From Tahibacter soli (GTDB taxonomy: Bacteria > Pseudomonadota > Gammaproteobacteria > Xanthomonadales > Rhodanobacteraceae), in the NCBI RefSeq assembly GCF_025717065.2, contig NZ_JAOVZO020000017.1:62001-126000 (forward strand): a stretch of DNA of 64,000 nucleotides, in the 5' to 3' direction. Positions 52,653 through 63,552 of the stretch are shown piece after piece; the stretch's first letter is position 1; each line of letters starts with the position of its first letter. Position numbers and translations under genes: made by a program. The notes under the pieces are model-generated. The model searched no databases, had not been told where the DNA came from, and saw nothing but the letters and a program-made list of their open reading frames with translations.

Positions 52653-52795
52653 CCGGTCGTTGCGACCGGCAGACCGTGCGATCCAGGGATGGATCGCCCG
52701 AACACCGATCGCGCAAGCGATCGGTGTTCGGAGAAGGTGCGCAAGCTCTGCTTGCGCCGTTCGATCGAGAAACAGGCAGGAAGCCTGTTTCTCGA
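52653..52795. repeat. Four-hairpin array between convergent operons
   Basis: Four stem-loops in 143 bases. 52653-52669: CCGGTCG/CGACCGG, loop TTG. 52699-52730: perfect 14-bp stem CGAACACCGATCGC / GCGATCGGTGTTCG, loop GCAA. 52739-52757: GCGCAAGC/GCTTGCGC, loop TCT. 52765-52795: perfect 13-bp stem TCGAGAAACAGGC / GCCTGTTTCTCGA, loop AGGAA. They fill the gap between the LuxC and amidohydrolase stop codons. They can act as bidirectional terminators, but four stems exceed what termination needs; REP-like elements or an RNA are possible. Confidence 0.7.
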
Positions 52796-52803
52796 CATAC
52801 GAC

Positions 52804-56088
<3,285 letters not shown>

Positions 56089-56178
56089 GGGTGTCTCCCC
56101 AGACGGAAAGACCCGATGCTAGGTCATCGGGCGGGCGCGAGCGTAGGACAGAAGTCCCGGTTTGTGCGGGGATTGCCG

Positions 56179-56529
56179 CTAGGGCACGGCCGATTCGAAC
56201 CGTTCGCGCAGCGCGGTCGCGGCGGCCGGCAGAAGGTGCGGTTCGAGACAATCGGCGCGTACGCGTTCGACGAGCGCCGATTGGCTTTCTATAAAAGTAT
56301 CGACGTGCGGCGGATCGGCGCCGTCGCCGAGCACGATGCGAGGCACCTGTTCGACCAGCTGCGCTTTCTGGTGCGGTCGCAGCGCGATCCATGCGCGCAG
56401 CAGCAACGCGAATTCGGCGTAGCGCGCCTCGGCGGCGAGTTCGACGCAGACGGCGAGCGCGGGCGCCGACGACTTGTCGATGCGTGCCGCCTGCACCTGC
56501 CAGTTCAGGAGTTCGTCGAACGTACGCAT
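56179..56529 (-). CDS. Small protein of unknown function
   Basis: A 116-residue soluble protein: MRTFDELLNWQVQAARIDKSSAPALAVCVELAAEARYAEFALLLRAWIALRPHQKAQLVEQVPRIVL. It appears wholly helical with no signal or membrane segment. It lies 14 bases downstream of the next small gene on the same strand. The ATG at 56529 begins the conserved-looking portion; a longer frame runs through the neighbouring gene and was rejected. I do not recognise the family. Confidence 0.55.
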   Translation of the reverse strand: MRTFDELLNWQVQAARIDKSSAPALAVCVELAAEARYAEFALLLRAWIALRPHQKAQLVEQVPRIVLGDGADPPHVDTFIESQSALVERVRADCLEPHLLPAAATALRERFESAVP

Positions 56530-56543
56530 TGTCGTTACGCGCG

Positions 56544-56888
56544 CTACTTCACGTCGTGCAGCTTCCAGGTCCGGCCGGCCAGCAGGTTCAACCGGTGCTT
56601 CAGGATCGAATGCGGCAGGTTCGTCACGACTTCGATTTCGGTATGCAGGTCGGATTGCTCGGCCTTTACCGTCGCGCCCGCATCGCTCGCGCCCATCGCA
56701 TCGTCGACCGCGTCGGGATCGGGCTGCAGCGCCTTCCAGCGCTCCCACAGTGCGGGCGTGCGCAGCGCGGCCTGCAGCGCCGCGGCGAAGCTGTCCGGGC
56801 TGATGCCTTCGAACGACAGCTGCGCGTATTCGCCGCGCGCCTTGGAAAGATCGTCGATGCTGAGGTAATACCGCTGCGTCGTGGACAT
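56544..56888 (-). CDS. Small protein of unknown function
   Basis: A 114-residue protein: MSTTQRYYLSIDDLSKARGEYAQLSFEGISPDSFAAALQAALRTPALWERWKALQPDPDAVDDAMGASD...IEVVTNLPHSILKHRLNLLAGRTWKLHDVK. It begins with a compact mixed strand/helix region and ends in a strand rich segment. It appears to be the first gene of a two-gene operon with 56179-56529, located between the amidohydrolase and the RND pump, all on the minus strand. No family was recognised. Confidence 0.58.
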   Translation of the reverse strand: MSTTQRYYLSIDDLSKARGEYAQLSFEGISPDSFAAALQAALRTPALWERWKALQPDPDAVDDAMGASDAGATVKAEQSDLHTEIEVVTNLPHSILKHRLNLLAGRTWKLHDVK

Positions 56889-56989
56889 GCCGCGCTCCTG
56901 CGTCGTTGGACTCGACCCGAGTGTAACGCCGGAGGAATGCCGCCGCGCGCGTGTCTCACGACAGGCGGCGCGGCGGACTTCGATATTCC

Positions 56990-59900
56990 TTACGCGTGCG
57001 CGGGGCCGCCGATGCCGGCGCCGTGCTCGCTTTCGATCGCCTGGTGCTTGCGCGCCAGCAGCGTGTACACCACCGGTACCACGAACAGCGTCAGCAGCGT
57101 GCCGAAGCTCATGCCGCCGACGATGACCCAGCCGATCTGGTGGCGCGATTCCGAACCCGCGCCGCTCGCGAGCGCCAGCGGCAGCGCGCCGAGCACCATC
57201 GCGCCGGTCGTCATCAGGATCGGACGCAGGCGCAGACGCGCCGCTTCGAACGCGGCCTGTACCTTCGTGCGGCCCTGCGCCTGCAGCTGATTGGCGAACT
57301 CCACGATCATGATGCCGTGCTTGGCGATGAGGCCCACGAGCGTGATCAGGCCGATCTGGGTATAGATGTTCATCGATCCGGTGGCATGCCACAGACCGGC
57401 GCCCGCGCCGAGCGACAACAGCCACAGCGCGCCGATCGCGCCGAACATCGCGAGCGGCACCGACAGGAGGATGATCAAGGGATCGATCCAGCTTTCGAAC
57501 TGCGCGGCGAGCACGAGAAAGATGAATACCAGCGCGAGACCGAACAGCATCCACGTCGACGACGACGATTCGCGGAACTCGCGCGACTGGCCGGAGAAGT
57601 CGTACTGCGCGTCGCTGGCCACTTCCTTCACCGCGCCGGCGAGATATTCCAGCGCCTCGCCCATGCTGTAGCCGGGCGCGATGCCGGCGCTGATCGTCGC
57701 CGAACGCAGACGGTTGAAGTGGTTGAGCTCCTTCGCCGCCACGGCTTCTTTCGCGGTCACGAGATTGGCCATCTGCACCATCTGTCCGTCGCCGCCGCGC
57801 ACGTAGATCGCCGAGAGCTGCTCGGGCACCTGACGGCCTTCGTTGGCCACCTGCACGAGCACGTCGTACTGCTCCGAACCGCGCTTGAAGCGCGTCACCT
57901 GACGGCCGCCGAGCAGGCTTTCGAGCGTGCGGCCGACGTCGTTCACGTCGGCGCCGACCGCGGCGATCTTGTCGCGGTCCATGTCGATCTTCAGCTGCGG
58001 CTTGTTGAGCTTGAGGTCGGTGTCCGGATTCGTCAGCTGCGGGTTTTCGCGGATTTTCGCGAGCAGGCCGTTGGTGATGCGGTCGAGGTCTTCCCACGTG
58101 CCGGTGGTCTGCACGACGAACGACACGGGCTGGCCGAAATCGTCCTGCCCGAGCGCGGGCGGCAGCACCGGGAACGCCAGCACGCCCGGTATGCCCATGA
58201 ACTGCGGAAACAGCATGCCCTGCAGCGCGCTGACCGGCGTATCGCGCTCGGACCAGTCCTTCAGGCCCACGAAGCCGATCGTCTGCGTGACGGTCGGAAA
58301 GCCCACGATCTGGAAGTAGCGGTCCACGCCCGGCAGCTGCGAGAACATCGATTCCATCTGCTTGGCGTAGCTGTCGGTGTACTCGGGCGTCGCGCCTTCG
58401 GGCGCCATGCCGAAGCCGATGATCATGCCCTGGTCTTCCTGCGGCGCCAGTTCGTTCGGCAGCGCGCGGAACCAGAACAGCGCGACGAGGCCGACCATCA
58501 CGAGGCCTGCGAAGCCGAGCACGATCGCGCGCTGGCGCATGCCCCAGCGCAGGCCGCCTTCGTAGCCGCGCTGGATGCCGTTCAACACCTTCTCGCCGAG
58601 CTCGTACGCCTTGCCGTGCTTTTCGGAGTGCTTGAGCAGGCGCGAGCACATCATCGGCGAGAGCGTCAGCGCGGTGAAGCCCGACACGATCACGGCGCCG
58701 GCGAGCGTCAGCGCGAATTCGATGAACAATCGCCCGGTGCGGCCGGTCGAGAACGCGAGCGGCACGTACACGGCGGCGAGCGTCAGCGTCATCGCGATGA
58801 TCGCGAATCCGATCTCGCGCGAGCCCTTGAGCGCCGCCTGCATCGGCGGCATGCCTTCCTCGACGTGCCGGTAGATGTTCTCGAGCATCACGATCGCGTC
58901 GTCGACGACGAGACCGATCGCGAGCACGAGCGCGAGCAGCGTCAGCGTGTTGATCGAGAAGCCGAACAGGTACATCAGCGCGAACGCGCCGACGAGCGAC
59001 ACCGGAATCGTCACGATCGGAATCAGCGCGGCGCGGCCCGAGCGCAGGAACAGGAAGATCACGATGACGACGAGCAGGATCGCCTCGCCGATCGTCTTGT
59101 AGACCTCGCTGATCGAGCGGTCGATGAAAATCGTGGAATCGTAGGCGATTTCCACTTTCATGCCCTGCGGCAGCGTGCGCGTGATTTCCGGCAGCAGCGT
59201 CTTCAGGCTCTCGGCGATCTGCAGCGGATTGGCCGTCGCCTGTTTGACGACGCCCAGCGGCACCGCGGTACGGCCGTTGTAGCGCGCGATGAAGCGCGCC
59301 TGGTCGCCGCCGAGTTCGACGCGCGCGACGTCGCGCACGCGCACGGCGTAGCCGTCGGCGCCGGTGCGCAGCACGATCGCGCCGAATTCCTCGGGCGTCT
59401 TGAGGTCGGTTTCGGACAACACCGTGAATTCGCGCTGCGTGCTTTCGATGCGGCCGGCCGGCACTTCGAGGTTCTGCCGGCGCAGCGCGTCTTCGACGTC
59501 GGCCGGGGTCATCTGGTACGACGCCAGACGCGCCGGATCGAGCCAGATGCGCATCGCGTAGCGGTTGCCGTAGATCTGCGCCTGCGCGACGCCGGCGATG
59601 TTCTGCACGCGATCCTTGACGAGGCGCTTGGCGAGGTCGGCGATTTCCAGCAGCGAGTGGCGGTCGGACGAGAACGCGAGATAGATGATCGGCTGCGCGT
59701 CGGCCTCCTGCTTCTGCACGACGGGCTCGCGCGCTTCCTGCGGCAGCACGTCGCGCGACAGCGCGACGCGGTCGCGCACGTCGGCCGCGGCCGAGTCGGC
59801 GTCGCGGTCGATGCGAAAGCGCACCGTGATCTGCGACGACTCCTCGCGCGACACCGACTGGATGTAGTCGATGCCTTCGATGCCCGAGAGCTGTTCTTCG

Positions 59901-60100
59901 ATCGGCGTCGTGATCTGCGATTCGATGACCTGCGCGCTCGCGCCGGGATACGACGTCGACACGTTGACGATCGGCACGTCGACCTTCGGGATCAGGCGCA
60001 CGGCGAGCCGCTCGTAGCAGATGAAGCCGACGAGCAGGATCACGAGATTGACCACCGTCGCGAATACGGGACGGCGGATCGATACGTCGGAAAGGATCAT
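56990..60100 (-). CDS. RND efflux transporter permease subunit
   Basis: A 1036-residue inner-membrane pump of the AcrB/MexB (HAE1) superfamily. It starts MILSDVSIRRPVFATVVNL, has PGASAQVIESQITTPIEEQL, the proton-relay Asp pair in GLVVDDAIVMLENIYRH (about residues 400-415), the repeated hydrophobic half, and ends TLFVVPVVYTLLARKHQ. It pairs with the adaptor gene 10 bases upstream. No outer-membrane factor (TolC type) is next to it, so it must share one. Substrates are not predictable. No frameshift is seen across more than 3 kb. Confidence 0.94.
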   Translation of the reverse strand: MILSDVSIRRPVFATVVNLVILLVGFICYERLAVRLIPKVDVPIVNVSTSYPGASAQVIESQITTPIEEQLSGIEGIDYIQSVSREESSQITVRFRIDRDADSAAADVRDRVALSRDVLPQEAREPVVQKQEADAQPIIYLAFSSDRHSLLEIADLAKRLVKDRVQNIAGVAQAQIYGNRYAMRIWLDPARLASYQMTPADVEDALRRQNLEVPAGRIESTQREFTVLSETDLKTPEEFGAIVLRTGADGYAVRVRDVARVELGGDQARFIARYNGRTAVPLGVVKQATANPLQIAESLKTLLPEITRTLPQGMKVEIAYDSTIFIDRSISEVYKTIGEAILLVVIVIFLFLRSGRAALIPIVTIPVSLVGAFALMYLFGFSINTLTLLALVLAIGLVVDDAIVMLENIYRHVEEGMPPMQAALKGSREIGFAIIAMTLTLAAVYVPLAFSTGRTGRLFIEFALTLAGAVIVSGFTALTLSPMMCSRLLKHSEKHGKAYELGEKVLNGIQRGYEGGLRWGMRQRAIVLGFAGLVMVGLVALFWFRALPNELAPQEDQGMIIGFGMAPEGATPEYTDSYAKQMESMFSQLPGVDRYFQIVGFPTVTQTIGFVGLKDWSERDTPVSALQGMLFPQFMGIPGVLAFPVLPPALGQDDFGQPVSFVVQTTGTWEDLDRITNGLLAKIRENPQLTNPDTDLKLNKPQLKIDMDRDKIAAVGADVNDVGRTLESLLGGRQVTRFKRGSEQYDVLVQVANEGRQVPEQLSAIYVRGGDGQMVQMANLVTAKEAVAAKELNHFNRLRSATISAGIAPGYSMGEALEYLAGAVKEVASDAQYDFSGQSREFRESSSSTWMLFGLALVFIFLVLAAQFESWIDPLIILLSVPLAMFGAIGALWLLSLGAGAGLWHATGSMNIYTQIGLITLVGLIAKHGIMIVEFANQLQAQGRTKVQAAFEAARLRLRPILMTTGAMVLGALPLALASGAGSESRHQIGWVIVGGMSFGTLLTLFVVPVVYTLLARKHQAIESEHGAGIGGPAHA

Positions 60101-60110
60101 ATGGGCTCCG

Positions 60111-61205
60111 TTACTTCGCGGCCGGCGCGGCGCCCGACGGCGCCTCGCCCGGCGGCTTGCCGTCGACCGGCTGCACCTTCATGCCGGGCCCGATCTTCAT
60201 CTGGCCGGCGCTGATGACGAGGTCGTTCGCGGTGATGCCGCTCGTCACTTCGACTAGGCCGGGCTTGCGCAGACCGGTCGTGATTTGCACGAGTTCTGCT
60301 TTTCCATCTTTGATGATGTACACGAATTGCTTGTCGCCCTGCGGCCACAGCGCCTGTTCGGGCACGAGCAGCGCATTCGCCTTCGAGCCCACTTCGAGCG
60401 CGACGCGCGCGAACTGGCCCGGATGCAGCACACCGTCGGGATTCGGCACGCGCGCGCGCAGCGTGACCGAGCGCGTGGTCAGATCGACCTGCGGCGCGAC
60501 GGCGTACACCTCGCCGTCGAACTTGCGCGCGCCGAGCGCGTCGACGCCGAGCGTGATCTTCTGCCCGGGCTGGAAGCGGCCCAGATACACCTCGGGCAGG
60601 CTGAAATCGAACTTCAGCGTGTCGCGCGCGACGAGATCGACCAGCGCGTCGCCGGCGTTGACGTATTCGCCGGGGCTGACCTTGCGCAGGCCGACGGTGC
60701 CGGCGAACGGCGCGCGCAGCTCGGTTTTTTCCAGGCGCGTGCGCGTGGAGGCGAGCTTGGCTTCGTCGACTTTCGCCTGCGCGCGCTTCGTGTCGACGTC
60801 GGCCGGCGCGATCAGCTTCTTGCCGGCGAGTTCGGTCGCGCGCTTGAGTTCGCGATCGCTGTTGGACGCGTTCGCCTGAGCCTCGGCGACGTCGGCCCGC
60901 GCGAGGCTCGGGTCGAGCCGGAACAGCGGCGCGCCCTTGGCGATCTTCTGGCCTTCGTCGAACAGCACCGCTTCGATGCGGCCGGCGACTTCGGGGCGCA
61001 CCGTCACCGCCTCGTCGGCGCGCAGCGTGCCGACGGCGCTCAGGGTTTCCGAGAGCGATTCGATCTTCGGTTTCGCCGCTTCTACGGCGGTCGGTGGCAT
61101 CTCGCCGCCGGGAGGGCCTTGCGTGCGGCCGGTACCGGCAATGCCGAGGCAGGCCGCGAGCACGGCGGCGGACAACAGGGAAGGGGATACCAGACGGCGC
61201 TGCAT
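60111..61205 (-). CDS. RND efflux periplasmic adaptor subunit
   Basis: A 364-residue membrane-fusion protein. The signal segment MQRRLVSPSLLSAAVLAACLGIAGTG contains a lipobox-like Leu-Ala-Ala-Cys, so it may be lipidated. Then the lipoyl-like half-motif LSAVGTLRADEAVTVRPEVAGRIEAVLFDEGQKIAKGAPLFRLD, a helical hairpin (ARADVAEAQANASNSDRELKRATELAGKKLIAP) and the second half-motif LEKTELRAPFAGTVGLRKVSPGEYV. The C-terminus is rich in Pro/Ala. First gene of the operon with the permease; a candidate operator lies 78 bases upstream of the ATG. Confidence 0.92.
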   Translation of the reverse strand: MQRRLVSPSLLSAAVLAACLGIAGTGRTQGPPGGEMPPTAVEAAKPKIESLSETLSAVGTLRADEAVTVRPEVAGRIEAVLFDEGQKIAKGAPLFRLDPSLARADVAEAQANASNSDRELKRATELAGKKLIAPADVDTKRAQAKVDEAKLASTRTRLEKTELRAPFAGTVGLRKVSPGEYVNAGDALVDLVARDTLKFDFSLPEVYLGRFQPGQKITLGVDALGARKFDGEVYAVAPQVDLTTRSVTLRARVPNPDGVLHPGQFARVALEVGSKANALLVPEQALWPQGDKQFVYIIKDGKAELVQITTGLRKPGLVEVTSGITANDLVISAGQMKIGPGMKVQPVDGKPPGEAPSGAAPAAK

Positions 61206-61596
61206 ACAAGGCTCCGACAAACTTCGGTCGTGATGACTGGCGGCGGCGTCGTCTCGACGCGCCGGCTCTTCAAAGAACTGCGTACCGTAGAAAAATAACG
61301 GTAAATCTAAACTCGTGAACCTGCCGGAAGTGCAGGAGGGGCTCGGCGCACCCGCGCAACGGTTCGGCGCAGATGCGAACGTTACCGGGCCGGCGCGACT
61401 TTTTCGTGTGACAACCGTCATAAGTGCACCGTTAGGCGCATCATGTGCGGCGCGGGTTTGCCGCGTTCGACGCCGGTCCGCATTGTGCGCCGGCACGGCG
61501 TTCGAAGCGTAAGCGTTTGATTCCCCGACGCCTGGGCCGGCCGGCGAGCGCGACGTGTTGCGTGGGTTTGCCCGCACGGGCCGCCCGAACCGACAG
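61206..61596. other. Promoter region of the RND operon and 3' flank of bioD
   Basis: No credible gene in 391 bases; open frames here lack any family signature. The part near the adaptor start (about 61270-61320) is A/T-rich and holds the inverted repeat at 61283-61303. The rest is GC-rich with GC-clusters but no strong hairpin after bioD. Confidence 0.4.
61283..61303. promoter_or_regulatory. Operator-like inverted repeat upstream of the RND operon
   Basis: TACCGT at 61283-61288 and ACGGTA at 61298-61303 are exact reverse complements separated by nine A/T-rich bases (AGAAAAATA). The site is 78 bases upstream of the adaptor ATG in the only A/T-rich stretch of the region, where a promoter is expected. 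A TetR-type regulator would fit such a site, but none is adjacent. It could also be chance. Confidence 0.35.
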
Positions 61597-62304
61597 CTAC
61601 GGCAACAGCGCCCCGCAATCGATCGCATGCGCCGCGGCGCCGGCGTCGCCGTAGGGCAGAATCCCGAGACACGGCGCGTCGAGCATCGCGCGCAGGGTGG
61701 CGATGTTCTCGTCGGCGCACGGCATGTCGGGATCGATGCGGTTCGCGATCCATCCCGCCAGCACGAAACCGTCGCCGACGATCGCGCGCGCCGAAAGGCT
61801 CGCATGGTTGATGCAGCCCAGGCGCACGCCGACGACGAGCACCACGGGCAGGGCGGGAGCGGGCAGCGCGAGCGCGCGCGGCAGCGCCGACATCATCAGC
61901 GTATCGGACAACGGCACGTGCCAGCCGCCGGCGCCTTCGACGACGACGTGCGTGGCGTTCGCCGCGAGCGTGTCGTACGCGGCGCGTATCGGCGCGAGTT
62001 CGAGCGCGATGCCGCTGCGCCGCGCGGCCAGATGCGGCGCGATCGCTTCGCGCAGCGCGAACGGGTTGCACGTCGCGTAGTCCGGCCGCGGCAGGCTGGC
62101 CGCCTGCAGCGCCAGCGCGTCGTCGTTGACGAGGCGGCCGTGCGCATCGGGTTCGCAGCCGCTCGCGACCGGCTTCATGCCGACGGCGCGGGCGCCGCGC
62201 GCGTTCAGCGCGGTCAGGAGGGCGACGCTGGCCCAGGTTTTGCCGATACCGGTGTCGGTACCGGTCACGAAACAGCCGCGGGCGGTCGGATTGGCGGTGG
62301 ACAT
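61597..62304 (-). CDS. bioD: Dethiobiotin synthase
   Basis: A 235-residue enzyme closing the ureido ring of dethiobiotin from DAPA, CO2 and ATP. The Walker A loop GTDTGIGKTWASVAL is at residues 15-29, GMKPVASGC and VVEGAGGWHVPLSD are in their expected places, and VLVVGVRLGCINHASL matches the family. The ATG at 62304 places the P-loop at the standard distance; the longer frame to 62382 was rejected. It stands apart from other bio genes here and diverges from msrC. Confidence 0.93.
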   Translation of the reverse strand: MSTANPTARGCFVTGTDTGIGKTWASVALLTALNARGARAVGMKPVASGCEPDAHGRLVNDDALALQAASLPRPDYATCNPFALREAIAPHLAARRSGIALELAPIRAAYDTLAANATHVVVEGAGGWHVPLSDTLMMSALPRALALPAPALPVVLVVGVRLGCINHASLSARAIVGDGFVLAGWIANRIDPDMPCADENIATLRAMLDAPCLGILPYGDAGAAAHAIDCGALLP

Positions 62305-62426
62305 CGCGGTCGCGCAAGGAAAGGCGCGCGGATTATGCCGCAGCGCGTCGCGCGGGCACTTGATTCCGCACCGAGCGAGCAAACGTTGCCGTGTGGCACA
62401 CTAGCGGTCTGACTTGGGGAATAACG

Positions 62427-62915
62427 ATGTTCGACGCGGCACCGATCGAAGCGGGTTCGAAGGCGCAGCTGTACGACGCGCTCGCCGGACAGGTGCGCGG
62501 ACTGTTGCACGACGAGCGCGACCGTGTCGCGAACGCTGCGAATTTTTCAGCGCTCGTGTATCACGCGCTGCCGGACCTCAACTGGTGCGGCTTCTACTTC
62601 TACGACGGCACCGAGCTCGTCGTCGGCCCGTTCCAGGGCAAGCCGGCGTGCGTGCGCATCGCGCTCGGCCGCGGTGTCTGCGGGACGGCCGCGGCCACCC
62701 GGCAAACGCAGCTCGTGCCCGACGTGCACGCGTTCGAAGGCCATATTGCCTGCGACGCGGCGTCGCGGTCGGAGATCGTCGTGCCGTTGTACCGCGGCGA
62801 TGCGCTGATCGGCGTCTGGGACGTCGACAGCCCGATTCCGGCGCGTTTCGACGAGGACGACCGCGCCGGCATGCAGCGGCTGTGCGCACTGTTTCTCGAA
62901 TCCATCCACGCTTGA
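62427..62915 (+). CDS. msrC: Free L-methionine (R)-S-oxide reductase (GAF domain)
   Basis: A 162-residue GAF-domain enzyme that repairs free methionine-R-sulfoxide. The three catalytic cysteines are present at 75, 85 and 109 (GKPACVRI, GRGVCGTAA, GHIACDAAS), with exactly the spacing of E. coli Cys84, Cys94 and Cys118. LNWCGFYFYDG and VVPLYRGDALIGVWDVDSP are the family's other marks. The ATG at 62427 gives the usual length; a start at 62391 would add 12 residues. Divergent from bioD, followed by the TfoX-type gene. Confidence 0.92.
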   Translation: MFDAAPIEAGSKAQLYDALAGQVRGLLHDERDRVANAANFSALVYHALPDLNWCGFYFYDGTELVVGPFQGKPACVRIALGRGVCGTAAATRQTQLVPDVHAFEGHIACDAASRSEIVVPLYRGDALIGVWDVDSPIPARFDEDDRAGMQRLCALFLESIHA

Positions 62916-62980
62916 ACCGCCGTCACGCCGCGGTCCGCCGATCGCGGTAAGTTAGCGGCGACAGAACGACCGGAGATCGC

Positions 62981-63412
62981 ATGGCCAGCAACGACAAGAT
63001 CCGCAACGTCGGCCCGAAATCGGCCGCCTGGCTGCGCCAGGTCGGCGTGCGCACGATCGACGACCTGCGTCGCGTCGGGCCTATCGAGGCGTTCATGAAG
63101 GTCAAGCGCGCCGGCTTCCGCCCGAGTCTGAACCTGCTCTACGCGATGCAGGGCGCGCTCGACGACTGCCATTGGGCCGACCTCTCCGAAGAAGTGAAGT
63201 CGAGCCTCGTGCTCGCGGCCGAATCGGCCGAAACGGCGAACCCGATCAAGAACCGCTGGGACAAGGCGGCCGCGCGCAGCGCCGCGCGCGACGGATCGGG
63301 CAAGTCGAGCGAATCCGGCGGCGAAGATGCCGGGCGCGACGAGGGCGACGGATTCGGCGACGGCGACAGCGGAGTGCGCGAGATTACGGGGACGTCGCGG
63401 GATTTTGATTGA
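62981..63412 (+). CDS. TfoX C-terminal-domain protein
   Basis: A 143-residue protein. Residues 1-75 match the C-terminal domain of TfoX/Sxy (NVGPKSAAWLRQVGVRTIDDLRRVGPIEAFMKVK and LNLLYAMQGALDDCHWADL), a helix-hairpin-helix-like module. The N-terminal TfoX domain is absent. The remaining 50-60 residues are a low-complexity acidic, Gly- and Ser-rich tail (DGSGKSSESGGEDAGRDEGD and following). Full-length TfoX activates competence genes together with CRP; what the isolated domain does is unknown, and I note that such short forms occur in other bacteria. It lies 65 bases after msrC. Confidence 0.78.
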   Translation: MASNDKIRNVGPKSAAWLRQVGVRTIDDLRRVGPIEAFMKVKRAGFRPSLNLLYAMQGALDDCHWADLSEEVKSSLVLAAESAETANPIKNRWDKAAARSAARDGSGKSSESGGEDAGRDEGDGFGDGDSGVREITGTSRDFD

Positions 63413-63425
63413 TCGCCTCGTTTTT

Positions 63426-63447
63426 GCTCGTCATCCCGGCGCAGGCC
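63426..63447. repeat. Interrupted dispersed palindrome
   Basis: GCTCGTCATCCCGGCGCAGGCC resembles the start of the repeats at 30427 and 30648 (CTCGTCATTCCAGCG...) and a common proteobacterial palindromic repeat. Its second half is absent: the sequence changes at about 63448 to what appears to be the insertion sequence. The IS seems to have inserted into the repeat. Confidence 0.5.
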
Positions 63448-63488
63448 CACTGCTGTCCGGAATATTTGTATACGAGCAAGCGAAAAGT

Positions 63489-63551
63489 GTTGCGGCGCTT
63501 GGATTAACGGGTTAAGACCCTGAGCGCCAACTCAAATCCGAGCGCCGCAAC
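63489..63551 (+). promoter_or_regulatory. Stem-loop covering the transposase start
   Basis: A 17-base arm GTTGCGGCGCTTGGATT at 63489-63505 pairs with AATCCGAGCGCCGCAAC at 63535-63551 with a single G-T-type mismatch, loop of 29 bases. The stem ends one base before the transposase ATG at 63553. In read-through transcripts it would mask the start and limit transposase synthesis, as known for some IS4-superfamily elements. Confidence 0.55.
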
Positions 63552-63552
63552 G

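Noticed and set aside
61315-61512. Possible 65-residue gene between the RND adaptor and bioD
   Set aside because: No ribosome-binding site, no recognisable family, and it lies in the region expected to hold the operon promoter.
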